Shown piece by piece: positions 9,079 through 20,639 of a DNA stretch of 64,000 bases (position 1 is the stretch's first letter; each line of letters starts with the position of its first letter). Origin of the DNA: Cervus elaphus (lineage: Eukaryota; Chordata; Mammalia; Artiodactyla; Cervidae); assembly GCF_910594005.1 (NCBI RefSeq), contig NC_057834.1, positions 106,977,650 through 107,041,649 of the forward strand. Reading direction: 5' to 3'. The notes under the pieces are model-generated. The model was not told the DNA's origin. It worked only from the letters and a program-made list of their open reading frames with translations, and made no database searches. Position numbers and translations under genes: made by a program.

Positions 9079-10589
9079 GTTATGATAATGAACCCATGGA
9101 AGAGGTGTTAGGATGGTCTTTTCTAGGGAAAGGAATTAAATCTCAGAAATAACCAGGTAACTTCTTCAAGATCTGATACTGTCTAATAGCAGCAGAGTCA
9201 GACTCAGAGCAGAGGCTGGTTGGTCTTTAGAGTCTATAATTTTTCCACTGTAATTTTGTCAACTTCACAGATCTTATCAGAACTAAGACCTTATTTCACA
9301 GGCCTGAAGAGAACCTGTAACTCTGATCCTTTATCTACAAGGGTTTTAGGACTTAATTCAAAAGCAGGTGATACCCAGAATGATGAAATCAGGGCTGGGA
9401 TCCAAATGAGCACTGTAGGCAAGCCCTTGTCTTTATTTCCCTTGAGTCTTGATTCAAGTCAGTGGGGAACAGGTGTGGAATTCATGTTCATCCCCCTCTT
9501 GGGTGCTCACAGTCTCAGCCTTTGCTGGCCTTGGCGTCGGTTTCCTATGACACCGATGGATCAACTGCCTTTGGGGAGCCCTAATTAAGTGCACAAATAG
9601 GGCAGCTTTCCCAAATCTCACATTAGTTCTGCTGTGGAATGCCAGAATTTTCTACCATGGAAAAATGCTTTATGCCCTGACTCTTAACAAACCCAGCAAG
9701 TTCAAATGCATTTCTGGGGAGGGGGTGGGGGACAAGAATCCCAAGCTGTTATGTGAGAAGGCAAGGAAAGAAAGGGCTTTTCTTGAAAGGGGGGAAAAAA
9801 AGGGCATCCAGAAATGTCACCAAAATGCCCTGCAAACTCTCCAGCTTGCCTTGAGCTGTTCTTTGTCTGAAGAACTTGAAAGTGATTTATGTCTCTCTTT
9901 CCTTGGGTCAGCGATTGGCTTCTTAAACCTGAGACTCTGAAGCAGGTATTGACAAAGATTTCTTTCCATATGGATAAAAAGAAATGCACATGGGATAAAA
10001 AGAAAAAGTAATCCCAATTAAATGGCACAGACTTTGTACATTTCAAAACTGTACACCTTTGCGATGTGTTATTCCTCTTTTCCCTCCTCCTCCCCTTCCT
10101 CCTCCCTCTCACTCCTCACCCCAAAGCCCAGTCTGCCGATGCCTATTCTAGGGAAAGCCTCTCTGGTTCTGTAACTGAGAAGAGGCCATAATGGTTGGTT
10201 TTGAGCATGTGGGTTTAGCACTAATCAGCTGTCTGCTTTATGTCTAATGCCACATCTTTGGGAGTAAAACTATTTAGGCTACAGACCCCAAAAGGCACTG
10301 TGTATTGTCTATATCCAGAGTTCAGTGGACCACTGTGTTGATGTATTTTTCCTCATCAAAGGATGGAAAGTGGGTTGGCCTTCGACTTAATGCTCCTACA
10401 AAACAATACAATGGTGGGAGCCGCTGGGCTGGGAGTCACAGATATTTACCACCACAGGGGGATCTTCAGGTTCCAGGCTATCACCCAGCCCAGGCTTCTG
10501 GCAGGACAGATGCAACCCTTCTACTGTCCACAAGTGGTTCCTGCTCAGGGAAACAGTAGCCTCTCTGGGGCTTGCTGCTTCAGGAGAGA
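9079..10589. other. Intronic sequence, largely unique
   Basis: No repeat family recognised. A pyrimidine-rich, C-rich tract (CCTCCTCCCC repeated) lies at about 10075-10121. Chance ORFs occur on both strands. Confidence 0.4.
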
Positions 10590-10780
10590 TGAAAGTGAAA
10601 GTTGCTTAGTCGTGAATGACTGCAACCCCATAGACTATACAGTCCATGGAATTTTCCAGGCCAGAATACTGGAGTGGGTAGCTGTTCCCTTCTCCAGGGG
10701 ATCTTCCCAACCCAGGGACTGAACCCAGGTCTCCCGCATTGTAGGCAGATGCTTCACCAGCTGAGCCACCAGGAAGGCCC
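10590..10780 (-). repeat. Bov-tA SINE with TSD
   Basis: Reverse Bov-tA, nearly full length (TGGAGTGGGTAGCTGTTCCC, then CCCAGGTCTCCCGCATTG and CCAGCTGAGCCACCAGGAAG). It is flanked by CAGGAGAGA at 10581-10589 and 10781-10789. Confidence 0.9.
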
Positions 10781-10789
10781 CAGGAGAGA

Positions 10790-11317
10790 AGAAGGGGCCT
10801 TTAATAAAGGGAGCCATAGCTTATTAACCTGATAAACTCTCTTTGAGTCCTGGACAATTTAATGATCAATTATTAATAATTAGACTAGGACATCAGACAT
10901 AAGCTGGGTTTGTCCTGGGTGTGTTATTACTTTCCATTTTACTTCTGCAGAGCTCTTGATGGTTGGGAAATTTAGAGAAATGATCTCTAGGGTCACAGAA
11001 AACGAGAAGTTTCAGACTTTGAATTTTGATTTTGATGCCCTTATTCTCTGTTGTCTCTTCTCACAGATTCCACCAGACTTTGGACTTCACAAAAGCAAAG
11101 ACGTACCTAGAAACTACTGAAATATACAATTACTGAAGGTATGCCATTCTGATTCTGGCAGCTGGGGAAGAAGCTCCATTCCTAACAATCAGGAAGGGCT
11201 ATCTTCTTGGAAGCCCCAGCTCAGGAGTTCCCAATCTTTGGACCAATATGATCTCCAAACGTTTTGGAGATCTACAAAGAACTGTCAGCTTCTTATTTTG
11301 CTTTGCCATTTGTGCTC
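10790..11317. other. Intronic sequence, nothing recognised
   Basis: AT-rich left part (AATTATTAATAATTAG near 10867); no repeat or exon recognised. Confidence 0.4.
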
Positions 11318-11531
11318 AGTGGTCAGTGCTCAGTTGTGTCTGACTTTTTGGGCCCCGTGGACTGTAACCCACCAGGCTCCTCTGTCCATAGGATTTCCCA
11401 GGCAAGAATATTGGAGTGGGTAGCCATATCCTTCTCAAGGGGATCTTCCTGACCCAGAGATTGAACCCGTGTCTCTTACTCTCCTGCACTGACAGGTGGG
11501 TTCTTTACCATTAGCACCACGTGGGAAGCCT
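11318..11531 (-). repeat. Bov-tA SINE
   Basis: Reverse Bov-tA: CAGTGCTCAGTTGTGTCTGA to CACCACGTGGGAAGCC. It carries a small insertion in the tRNA-derived part (TCTTACTCTCCTGCACTG). Confidence 0.9.
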
Positions 11532-11649
11532 ATATAAGTACCTTAAAAAAAAAAATAATAATCAAAAACCTACTCAACTTTTACTCTGGCCATCATGTCC
11601 TAATGAAAAAGATTTTTAAATGGGCAGGCAATCCAAATAAGAGGGCTTA

Positions 11650-11790
11650 ACCAATACATATAGCTGATTCACTTTGCCGTACAGCAAAATGAACACAACA
11701 TTGTAAGGCAACTATACTCCAATAAAAGTCAAGTAAAAAGTAAATCCATATGCCACCAAAATATAAATAAATAAAAATATTTTAACACTA
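11650..11790 (+). repeat. L1 LINE extreme 3' end
   Basis: ATAGCTGATTCACTTTGCCG, then ACAACATTGTAAGGCAACTA and CTCCAATAAAAG followed by A-rich tail: the last roughly 90 bases of the ruminant L1 3' UTR. Confidence 0.7.
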
Positions 11791-11799
11791 AAGGGGAGA

Positions 11800-12609
11800 A
11801 AAATAGTTGTCATAATCTCAGAATGTAGGGAAGTCATTTAAATTGTTCATATACAGTTTTGGTAAAGCCTTGACAGACTGCCCTCACTTCTTCATTTCCC
11901 CTCTACTAGTGACATTCTGTTAAAAAGCTGCAATAAGGATCAAATTTATGGGTATGTCACCCATGCAGTTGCCCAGGGCCCTGTGCCAGGAAGGGCTCAA
12001 GCTTGGGGTCCTGTGATTTGCAGCCCCTGTTTGGAAATTCTTGATTTTATCTTTGAATGTGTGCTTTGCGGATGAAGGCTGATGGAACAATGGAGCGTGT
12101 GCTGGGCAGGTGGGGGAAGCCCTATTGCCTCTCCTTTTCTAGGATCAGTTCTTGGCTATGTGCTCCTTGCCTCTGGGCACTTTACCCCATCTCCCCACTG
12201 CTGACCGCGTACCCCCAGGGTGGCATGGGGAGGGGAGAGCCGGGCCAAGCCATGAGCCTGCCTGTGGCATCTCAGGGCCAGACAGGCAGGGCCGCTCCCG
12301 CCCCACGCCCCACGGCCATAGAGGGTTGCATAGACACCTGGGAAGCTGGAAACCCTTGGGGGTGGCCTATCAGCCAGCTGCAGGTGCCCTTCATCAGTTT
12401 CTTGGCTTTCAACAAGTGCTGTTAAGGTTAGATTTTATCTGCAATGGATTAGCCTGTGCTAGAAAATGAAATTCACATTTTAAGGATGAATTAAAGGGTC
12501 TTTAATGACTTCTGCTTACCTGACAGTGACCCATTCCTGATTGGTCAATTGGAGTAACTGTGAGGAGCAGACAGTGGGGTCAAGAAATTAACCATCACCA
12601 TTAAAACCA
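11800..12609. other. Intronic sequence with a GC-rich patch
   Basis: 12090-12340 is GC-rich with a few CpGs and overlapping plus-strand open frames, but no splice-framed or conserved protein motif. Nothing else recognised. Confidence 0.35.
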
Positions 12610-12833
12610 AGGGCTTCCCAGGTGACACTAGTGGTAAAGAATCTGCCTACCAATGCAGGAGACATAAAAGATGGGGGTTCAACCCCTGGGTTGGGAAGAT
12701 CCCCTGGAGGAGGGCATGGAAACCCACTCCAGTATTCTTGCCTGGATAATCTTATGGACAGAGGAGCCTGGTGGGCTACAGTCCATAGGGTCACAAGGAG
12801 TCTAACACAAAGTGACTTAGCATGCACGCGTGT
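12610..12833 (+). repeat. Bov-tA SINE
   Basis: Sense Bov-tA: GGGCTTCCCAGGTGACACTA, then GATCCCCTGGAGGAGGGCAT and GCCTGGTGGGCTACAGTCCA. It ends near CTTAGCATGCACGCGTG. Confidence 0.9.
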
Positions 12834-13084
12834 CACAGAGAAACCCTGGCCCTGAAAGAACCCCTACACTCCCCTTCTTGTAAGTAGATTCTTTGAGCAA
12901 CGGCTTCGATACCCAGATGTCCTTATGGAAGGCACATTTCCCCAGGGGCTGAACACCTGCCTTTTGGGAATCATTTCCTGCTTGGCCTGGATTGAGTGCT
13001 AATTGTCATCCTCACCATCCTTCACAGGTGGGTGGCTCTTAACAGTTTAGAAAGTACACACTAATCTCATTTTTTCTAGCCTGG

Positions 13085-13260
13085 TGAACTTGAAAGAGCT
13101 TATACTTTGGAATTTTGCACCAATCTAGGTTCAGGTCCCAACTCTCTCACTTTCTAGCTGGGTGGCTTCTTGTTCCCCGTTTGTTAAGTGGAAATGATAG
13201 TATCTACCTACCCCACAAAGCCTAAATTGAAGATTAAATGGGGTTATATAATCCAGCATA
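13085..13260 (+). repeat. MIR SINE
   Basis: Order TAGGTTCAGGTCCCAACTCT, TTTCTAGCTGGGTGGC, GTTTGTTAAGTGGAAATGAT, then GAAGATTAAATGGG. Confidence 0.65.
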
Positions 13261-13264
13261 TTAT

Positions 13265-13685
13265 CAGACAATCAATTAGCATCCAATCCTTTCTTCTTCC
13301 TGGCCTTCCCCTGGAGAGGAGAAATGATGCTTGGGGAGGCCTTGTCTCACCTGGGAAACCCACCCAACACGTGCTGAGCCAGGCATCCTCCCGGTTTGGA
13401 CACCTATCCATTGTTCAAGAGGTTGCACTGCTCCTGGACAAGGGAGCAGCAATGAACCCTGGAAACCCGAGAAGCTGCTTCTCAAGGATCTAGATTTGGG
13501 CCTACAGAGCTAGTTTCGACAGATGAGAGGAAACACTGAAATGCGGGGACAGACATGGAGGGGAAGGTAGAATGCATAAAGAAGCATAACCTCCTTCCTA
13601 CCTTTTCTATCTTTCAGCTCTGCCCTTTGAAGAGGCTGGTGGGAACTCTGTGATTGTGTTGGGAAGGCTCAGGAGGGCAGCATGA
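13265..13685. other. Intronic sequence, nothing recognised
   Basis: Short chance ORFs on both strands; no repeat recognised. Confidence 0.35.
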
Positions 13686-13689
13686 GATG

Positions 13690-13815
13690 TGTTTTAGACT
13701 AAGAATCAGGAAGCCCTGATTCTAGTCTCAGATTTTCTCTCTATAACCTTGGGAATGTCACTTCCCACACGGGAAACAAATGTCTCCATCTATTAAATGC
13801 ATTAGATGAGAGGAC
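13690..13815 (+). repeat. MIR SINE, diverged
   Basis: TCAGGAAGCCCTGATTCTAG, CCTTGGGAATGTCACTTCCC, then ATGTCTCCATCTATTAAATG follows MIR order. Confidence 0.5.
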
Positions 13816-13819
13816 TTAA

Positions 13820-14445
13820 GTCAATTTCATCTTTGATACTTTATTTTTAATTAGAGAAAGGATAGCTATAAAAACATATTCTACAGCCAGCTGGGGCAGG
13901 CCCACTGAACCAGGATGGACCCCTTCAAAGCCGTGGCTTTAGGAAGGATTGGCCCTAGTCCAGGATGCCGGTTTCTTGGGCAGGACATTTGGTGAGGCTT
14001 CACAGTGATTGGTCATCTGATGATTCTTGCGTCTCTACTCACACCCAGGGCACCTCGTGCAAATGGGCTGTGACTGACTTGGTGAACAGTAGCAGATTCA
14101 GACGTTTCCATGCGAAGTGTTTTGACAGTCATCTCCAAACAGAAGGAGCACAGTGGGCTGCTAGGACGAGAATTCCGGGGAGTACTATTTATGGCTGTGT
14201 TTCGGTTTACCCTTGGCCTAGTACAGAGGGTACAGTTGAAAACGGCCCCTGCCGAAAACACTTTCTTGTTTTTCGGGGCAAAATTTCCAGATTTTTACAT
14301 GCAGCCTGTCAGCTCCAGACCTGCTGCCCCTTCCTCTACCTCCTCTGGTCCCCCAGAAAAACAGGGTCATGCCCCTACTCCACTCTGCTCCTGCTGGGCC
14401 TCTGAGTCATTCCCAACAGAGGCGGGACATATATTAACAGCATGT
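13820..14445. other. Intronic sequence, apparently unique
   Basis: 14013-14405 happens to be open on both strands (146 and 82 codons), with no known motif and no clear splice framing. Not called a gene. Confidence 0.35.
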
Positions 14446-14449
14446 CATT

Positions 14450-14635
14450 AGGGATTTGGAGCTGGACAGTCCTGGGCTCAAATCCCAGTTCCTCCACTTG
14501 GTAGCTGTGTGATCTTAGGCATGTCACCTAACCTCTCTGACCCTCAGTTTTCACCAGGTGATAACTGGAAATAACAGGACCTACCCAACAGAATGATTTT
14601 AAGGATCACAAGGAGATACATCATTGAACTAAATC
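14450..14635 (+). repeat. MIR SINE
   Basis: Well-kept MIR: GGGCTCAAATCCCAGTTCCT, TTGGTAGCTGTGTGATCTTA, CCTCTCTGACCCTCAGTTTT. Confidence 0.8.
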
Positions 14636-14879
14636 CTGCCAGACATCCTTCACTGTGTTTATCTCTCTGTGCAAACCATTCTGGATGATCTGTAAAAACC
14701 AGGCTTTTGCCTCAGATTCCCTTCTTGAGTTTTGGCCCTTTTCCCTGTCTTCTGGTCCAAACCCAGCAGAATGGACTGGGTATGGGCTCTGGCCGTGCTA
14801 CCGTTCCTCCTGCCCAGGGACTCCTGACTGCAGGCAGGAGTTCTCCCATCGATGGACAGGAGATCTAAGTAACAATAAC

Positions 14880-15105
14880 AGTTAATTTTATTAAGCACTT
14901 TCTATGTTCCTGGTTTATCATCATTTCCTCCTCACATCAAACCCAGAGGCAGGCACCACTCTCAATCCTATTCAACAGATCAGGAAATTGAATGTCACAA
15001 AGGTTTAGGCCCAAAGTCACAGAGTCAAGAGTAGTGGAGGCTGAGTTCTAATACCCAGTGTGTCTGACTACAGAATCTTCTCTTTTAATCACCAGTGTCT
15101 CTGTT
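14880..15105 (-). repeat. MIR SINE
   Basis: Reverse MIR: ATTAAGCACTTTCTATGTTC, CAACAGATCAGGAAATTGAA, AAAGTCACAGAGTCAAGAGT, then TGTCTGACTACAGAATC. Confidence 0.75.
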
Positions 15106-15201
15106 TTTCAGTGTTAAATCCTCCCTGCATATTCACCGCTGGCTTTTTCAATAACCATCACCACAGTAGCAACCAATAACTGAAGTCTTTTACTCATTAC
15201 A

Positions 15202-15403
15202 GGGCTTCCCTGTTGGCTCAGTGGTAAAGAATCCTCCTGCCAATGTAGGAGACATGGATCCCTGGGTCAGGAAGACCCCTTGGAGGAGAAAATGGCAACC
15301 TACTTCAGTATTCTTGCCTGGAGAATCCCATGGACAGAGGAGCCTGGTGGTTCATGGGGTCATGAAGAGTTGGACACGACTTAGCGACCAAACAACATAA
15401 CAA
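15202..15403 (+). repeat. Bov-tA SINE with TSD, inside a MIR
   Basis: Sense Bov-tA (GGGCTTCCCTGTTGGCTCAG to AGTTGGACACGACTTAGCGA). It is flanked by an exact 11-bp duplication TACTCATTACA at 15191-15201 and 15404-15414, and lies within the reverse MIR that continues to 15600. Confidence 0.95.
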
Positions 15404-15600
15404 TACTCATTACATACATTATCCCATTTGACTTTCCTGGCAAACCTATGAAGTAGATATTTTCATACCCATTTTACAAATGATAGAGCTGAGGTCAGAA
15501 TAAGTACATTATCCAAAGTCAACCATCTGTGAAAGGAGAATCTAGGATTCAAACACCATCTATGATTTCTTTGTAGCTCCTTGACCACTGTACTATGTAC
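15404..15600 (-). repeat. MIR SINE (interrupted by Bov-tA)
   Basis: CCCATTTTACAAATGATAGA, GAGGTCAGAATAAGTACATT, then GGATTCAAACACCATCTATG. The left end lies before the SINE, near 15175. Confidence 0.65.
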
Positions 15601-15604
15601 TAGG

Positions 15605-15770
15605 GCTTTATAAGTATTAATTCTCATAACAGCCCTATGGACTAGGTAATACTAGTATTCCCATTTTACAGAAAGGGAAACTGAGGTAGAGAGCAATTAA
15701 GACATTTGTTCCAGGCTGGATCTTGTACCCAGGTAGTTTAACTCAAGTGTCTGTGACCCTAACTTTGAGT
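15605..15770 (-). repeat. MIR SINE
   Basis: A second reverse MIR head to tail with the previous one: TTCTCATAACAGCCCTATGG, CCATTTTACAGAAAGGGAAA, CTGAGGTAGAGAGCAATTAA. Confidence 0.7.
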
Positions 15771-16239
15771 GTTGTGTTGCTATAAGAAACAAAGTATGCC
15801 AGGCAAGGGATGGAGAAGAGGAGATGATTTCAAAGGAGAGTGGATTGTCCTTGCATAGGCAGGAGCTCAGTGAGTCCAGGAACTACTAAAGCTCTCTGCC
15901 TACATGGACTGTGTCCCCCAGAACCCTGGCTTCTGTCTGCCAGAGGTGTCGGCCACCCTGGAGAATTTTCCAGCATTGGGCAATAGTGTAGGTGTTTCGT
16001 TTCCTTTAGGCCCACAGAGATGTATCATGAGGAAATTGCCTCAGACTCTTGGGTAAGCTGTGACTCCACAATTCAGCTAGAAAATCCTCCAAAGAAATGG
16101 AAGTCAACAGTTTTCAGTGACCAATTACATTTAAATGAGCAGGGAGGGAAAAAAAGACTTTTATTGAGAGAGGCAGAAACAAACATGCATTAAGTGGGCT
16201 GGGACATGGGAGACACTAAACCTCTCCGTAATCCTTTGG
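15771..16239. other. Intronic sequence, nothing recognised
   Basis: No repeat, exon or unusual composition recognised. Confidence 0.35.
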
Positions 16240-16365
16240 AATTGTGATTTGCCCAATTTTACAGAGAAATAAACTAAGGCTCAAGGCAGCAAAGTGATAT
16301 CCCCAAATCAAGTGGTAAGTACAGGAGCCGGGATATGGTCCAAGGCCCACATATATGACTGTAGG
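16240..16365 (-). repeat. MIR SINE
   Basis: CCAATTTTACAGAGAAATAA, CTAAGGCTCAAGGCAGCAAA, then AGTGGTAAGTACAGGAGCCG. Confidence 0.6.
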
Positions 16366-16529
16366 CTGCCTGCTAGCTAGTTCCCTGCGGCCTGTCATTT
16401 GCCTATGACTGACCCATATGGTTTCAGAATTTCCCCATCACTAATGGTGAAATTACCAAGAAAGTCTGCAAAAACACAGAGGCCATTCTGCCAACCTGGT
16501 GTGTTGTAGTGTACAATGTTATTATTCTG

Positions 16530-16822
16530 AAAAACACAGCTTCAGGAAAAGAAATAGTTTACAGGAAAAACTTGCAAGAAATTTTGAAGCCATAAAGAAA
16601 GAGATTCATGGATATAAACACATGAAAATTAAAAACTCCTATATAAGACACTATAAGCAAAGGTAGATGTTAAGGGTCTTATCACAAGAAAGTCTTTAAT
16701 ATATATGACAAACAATTGATGTACAGAGCACATGAAGAACCCCTCCAGATCCCCGAGGGAAAGATAAACAAGCTTACGGGAAAATGAAGAGAGGACGGTA
16801 ATAGGCCATTAACAGAAAACAG
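16530..16822 (+). mobile_element. Old L1 (L1M-type) ORF2 end, part 1
   Basis: Diverged L1 with ACAAACAATTGATGTACAGA and GGCCATTAACAGAAAACAG, phrases from the end of ORF2. It continues at 17046 after the SINE. Confidence 0.7.
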
Positions 16823-17045
16823 AGGGTCTTTCCAGGTGTTGCTAGTGGTAAAGAACCTGCCTGCCAATGCAGGAGATGTAAGAGATGTGGGTATAGTCCC
16901 TGGGTTGGGAAGATCCCCTGGAGGAGGGCATAGCAACCTACTCCAGAATTCTTACCTGGAGAATCGAATGGACAGAGGAACCTGGCCGGCTACAGTCTAG
17001 AGGGTCGCAAAGAGTCGGACATGACTGAAGCGACTTAGCATGCAC
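16823..17045 (+). repeat. Bov-tA SINE with TSD, inside an L1M
   Basis: Sense Bov-tA (AGTGGTAAAGAACCTGCCTG to AAAGAGTCGGACATGACTGA). The duplication AACAGAAAACAG at 16811-16822 and AACAGAAGACAG at 17046-17057 (one mismatch) flanks it. Confidence 0.9.
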
Positions 17046-17763
17046 AACAGAAGACAGTATTAAGTGACTGAAGACAAATAAAGAAAATGCTCATTCTCAC
17101 TAGCAACAGGGCTGAGGCAAAGGAAAGGAACAATGAGCTGTCATTTTCTGCCTAAGAAATGGGCAAAAATGTTAAATGATTAATAATATGCAGTGCTGGC
17201 AAAGGCACAGGGGCCCCATTGGCAGGGAGACAAACTGGGACAGCCTCTTTGGAGGATAGTTTTGGCCACAGCTAACATGATTTCAAACACACAAATCCTT
17301 CCAGCAGAAATTCCACCTTCTGTTTCTCTCCAAGAGAACTGTTCATATTTATGTATAAAGAACCATAACCAGGATGATCCTTGTATCTCCGTTTGCAAAA
17401 ACCAGACGCTAGAAACAACCTAAATGTCTGTCAATAGGACATTGGTTAAATAACTTTTCATGTATGCAGGCTCTGAAATTTCTATCAATATGTAACAGAC
17501 ATGGGGTGACTCTACATGCACTGACATATTCCAAATATCTAATAAGTGAAAAAGAACTTGCAGAACAGTTTGTACTATACGACCCTATACATGCACGCAT
17601 ATATATATGTGCATTATAGACATTAATGACACTATAGACATTATAGACACTATATATATACATATATAGTGACTGTATTAAAAATGTTAGAAAGACAAAT
17701 AAAATGGACAATATGATTACCTCTGTGATCCGGGGAGATTTGTATCTTTTGCCTTTTACTCTA
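17046..17763 (+). mobile_element. Old L1 (L1M-type) ORF2 end and 3' part, part 2
   Basis: Continues from 16822: CAGTGCTGGCAAAGGCACAG, TTCCAGCAGAAATTCCACCT, CTAGAAACAACCTAAATGTC and CTAATAAGTGAAAAAGAACT. An AT-rich run at 17600-17670 lies in the 3' part. Not coding; many stops. Confidence 0.75.
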
Positions 17764-17980
17764 TGTGCTCAGTTGCTCAGTCGTGTCTGACTCTTTGCGA
17801 CCCCATGGAGGCCATGGAGGGTCCCCAGCAGGCTCCTCTATCCATGGGATTCTCCAGGCAAGAATACTGGAGTGGGCTGCCATGCCCTTCTCCAGGGGAT
17901 CTTCCCAACCCAGGGATTGAACCCAGGTCTCCCTCATTGCAGGAGGATTCTTTACCAGCTGAGCCACCAGGGAAGCCCAT
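17764..17980 (-). repeat. Bov-tA SINE
   Basis: Reverse Bov-tA, full length (GTGCTCAGTTGCTCAGTCGT to CTGAGCCACCAGGGAAGCCC). It has a local tandem duplication of CCATGGAGG near 17804 replacing the usual GTAGCCCGCC stretch. Confidence 0.9.
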
Positions 17981-18849
17981 TGCTATGTTGTTTGAGATTT
18001 TACAATATAAATGTATTTCCATCATTTTTCAGTTATCTAAAGAGGCGCAATTCACAGAAGTGGAGACACTTGTCTTGGGTTCTGGGTGATGTCCTGTTCA
18101 CCTAGGATTGAGAAGTACTCTGGTCCAGGGTTGAGAATCCCTTCTCTGCAGATGGGGACTAGAAACAGCTCCTTTGGAAGCCTCCCCCCTCCCCCACCTT
18201 CTCTCCCTCTCACTTCCAGAGGGGCTCACCCATCTCAACACATGCACGTTGTGCACGCTCCTCTTGGGTACATATTCACTCAGAATAGCTACTGCATAGG
18301 TCAGTTCAACACCCGAGAGCTTCTGAATCACGGACCAAAGATTCTCGTCACCTTGATAAAACTCGTGCACAGTCACACCCCGAAAGAACCACAATAGCAA
18401 TAACAAATTGTCAGGCTCCCTCCGCACAAGCCTTGATTTAAACCATGGGGTTCAACAGACACATACTGGATGTAGCTCTACTGGATGTAGAGCTCCTTAA
18501 ATAATGGCTCTGCTAGCCTAAAACATATCAGATGTTCCTTTAGCCTTAGCTCGCCCAAGACATAAACTATGTGTTCGGGGGAAAGCAAAGTCAAATGACT
18601 CATGACAGAGTTTGTTTTTAGTATGAATTATTTTTTCTGGCTCCTTGCTTTTAAAGACGGATCCTTTTCAGATGGGCGGACGCAAGGGCTGCTGGGAGCC
18701 GGGCTCAGGAGTCTAGCAGTCCCACCTCTTCTGAAAGCTGGGAGTGGATGACCTGGGAAGGAGAGTTGATCTCCATAGCATCACTCCCATGATGCACAAC
18801 TTCTTTTTCCTTTCAAAACAAGCCAGCGATGGCAGCCTGGGTGAGGTGG
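17981..18849. other. Intronic sequence, nothing recognised
   Basis: No repeat recognised; short overlapping ORFs on both strands at 18086-18427 have no motif. Confidence 0.35.
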
Positions 18850-18970
18850 GGAAAAGAGCACTGGATCTGGAGTCTGAGAGATCTGAGATCTGAGCTCTGA
18901 CTCCAACTGTGCATTTATAGATTGCACCCTGCAGGGAATGTCACATGACTCCTCTGGTCTCTGGGCTGAG
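18850..18970 (+). repeat. MIR SINE fragment
   Basis: GAGCACTGGATCTGGAGTCT followed by a short GATCTGA duplication and CTCTGACTCCAACTGTGC. Confidence 0.5.
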
Positions 18971-19159
18971 GCCTGAGAAGAATTCTGAGAAGAATAAGTA
19001 TTGCTCTGGACTGAGGTGGGGACTCAGTGAGGTAGCCAAGGTGAAGCGTGTGCCTCACAGTGGGCACTGGACTGGACTCCTCGGGGCAGAGGTGTCCTAC
19101 ATACTACGGGATCCATCCTGTTTGCTGAGAATAGAGCAGAAAATGAGAAAGGAAGGCAA

Positions 19160-19330
19160 CAAAGCACATTGTACCTACAGTGTACCAGGTACTGTTCTAA
19201 CTGCTTTATATGAATCATTTCATTCCTCTTTGCCAACAACTGTATACATTTATTTGCTATCCACCAGAGAGATTAAGACACCTGATGATGGCTACACAGG
19301 CGGTTAGTGGAAGGGCTGGGATATGAATGC
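19160..19330 (-). repeat. MIR SINE
   Basis: GTGTACCAGGTACTGTTCTA, ACTGCTTTATATGAATCATT, then ATGGCTACACAGGCGGTTAG in reverse MIR order. Confidence 0.6.
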
Positions 19331-19334
19331 TTGT

Positions 19335-20289
19335 GATATGGCTTTAGAGCAGGAAGCAAGGAGGGAAAATAAGCAGACCAGAGGCTGAGTGTGGGGACTC
19401 TACGGAAATGCTACATCAGGAATAGCTGAGCTCTCGCATCACTGTAGAACAGACACGGGGAGGAGAAGGCCACCAGGAGCGAAGTCATGCATGGCTCTGC
19501 AGGGCACCCAGGTGAAGGACAGTCAGACCCACCCATGAGTGTGGCAGATCAGGACAGCTCCTTAGAATTCTCTGGGCCAGGAGATGCCCAGGCTTCTTGG
19601 GGAGTGAGCACCCCAGGGCAGGGCTGGTACCCATACATACCCACTCCCTCCCTCTCTTCATCTGGTGGAACTAAGATGATCACAGAGTTTCAGAGCTGAA
19701 AGGGATCTCAGCCATTGTCTGGCATCATTCCACCGCACAGGGTGGAGACCAATGCCACACCACGAGCAGAGCAAAGAACGGAAGCCAGGTCCTTGCCTCT
19801 TTCAAGCCAGCACTCTTCCTCTCACATTTCGAACACGCTAACAGCCATTCTCCCTTCCAGGCACAGCCTTGAGATTCTGACTTCATTTTTTAACCCTTCA
19901 TCCATCCCACAGTTCTCATCTGAGTAATGTTCAGGAAAGATAGGAATGCTGGTCATTGGACTTGGGATATATCCATTGCCCAGGTTAAAAATGACTGCTT
20001 AACTCACTTTTCCAATAAATCCCTGCATGATCTATGAGGCGGGCAGCCTTCTGATAATCACACAGGTTTTCATGAGCGTCTGCCCACAGGCACAGGACAG
20101 GCAGCATTTGGAACAGTGACTTATCAAGGTGGATTAACAAAATGTCTTCCCCCTTTCTACTTCCGTGTTAGGAGCTGTTCCTACAAGACCAAAGCATTAA
20201 TTTGTTCATTCGTTTATTTATTCAAATTCACATTTTCATCCAGTACATACTGAGTTCACCTTTAGGTTCATGAATCCTTTGTTCCCAAG
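19335..20289. other. Intronic sequence, nothing recognised
   Basis: No clear repeat. 20205-20250 is T-rich. Confidence 0.35.
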
Positions 20290-20635
20290 ATCTAAAATTC
20301 TGTACACCCTCCCTCATCTCAGCCACACACACACACAAACACACCTTTGTTTAGTTCATACTTCCAAGTCCTGGCTCAACTGTCATTCTTTTGGAACGTT
20401 TTCTCTGCCTCCCGAAGGCTGGGTGCGGTACATCACCTATTATAGCACAGAGCAGACTCTACTATGGTTGGTTGTCTACTTTACTGTATTTTTCCTCTGC
20501 AATACTGTAAGAAACTTGAGAACAAGGACTGGGTCTTTCTTGTTCAGACCTGCGTCTATGAATAGAGAGACAGACCTAGCATAAGCGGCTGGCACTCAGA
20601 AACAGTGCCGGATAAATGAATGCAAGAAGGAAAAA
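20290..20635 (+). repeat. L2 LINE 3' end
   Basis: Old L2 3' region: a (AC)n-rich head at 20322-20345, then TTGAGAACAAGGACTGGGTC, and GCTGGCACTCAGAAACAGTG before AATGAATG. Confidence 0.6.
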
Positions 20636-20639
20636 GCCT

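Noticed and set aside
12057..12425. GC-rich overlapping ORFs at 12057-12469 as a CpG-island gene
   Set aside because: Only a few CpGs, no splice signals in register, no recognised protein motif.
14013..14405. Region open on both strands as a conserved coding exon
   Set aside because: Neither frame resembles a known protein, and the borders do not fit acceptor/donor pairs in a shared phase.
17600..17670. AT-rich run as an origin or matrix-attachment site
   Set aside because: It is the low-complexity 3' part of an old L1; no supporting motif.
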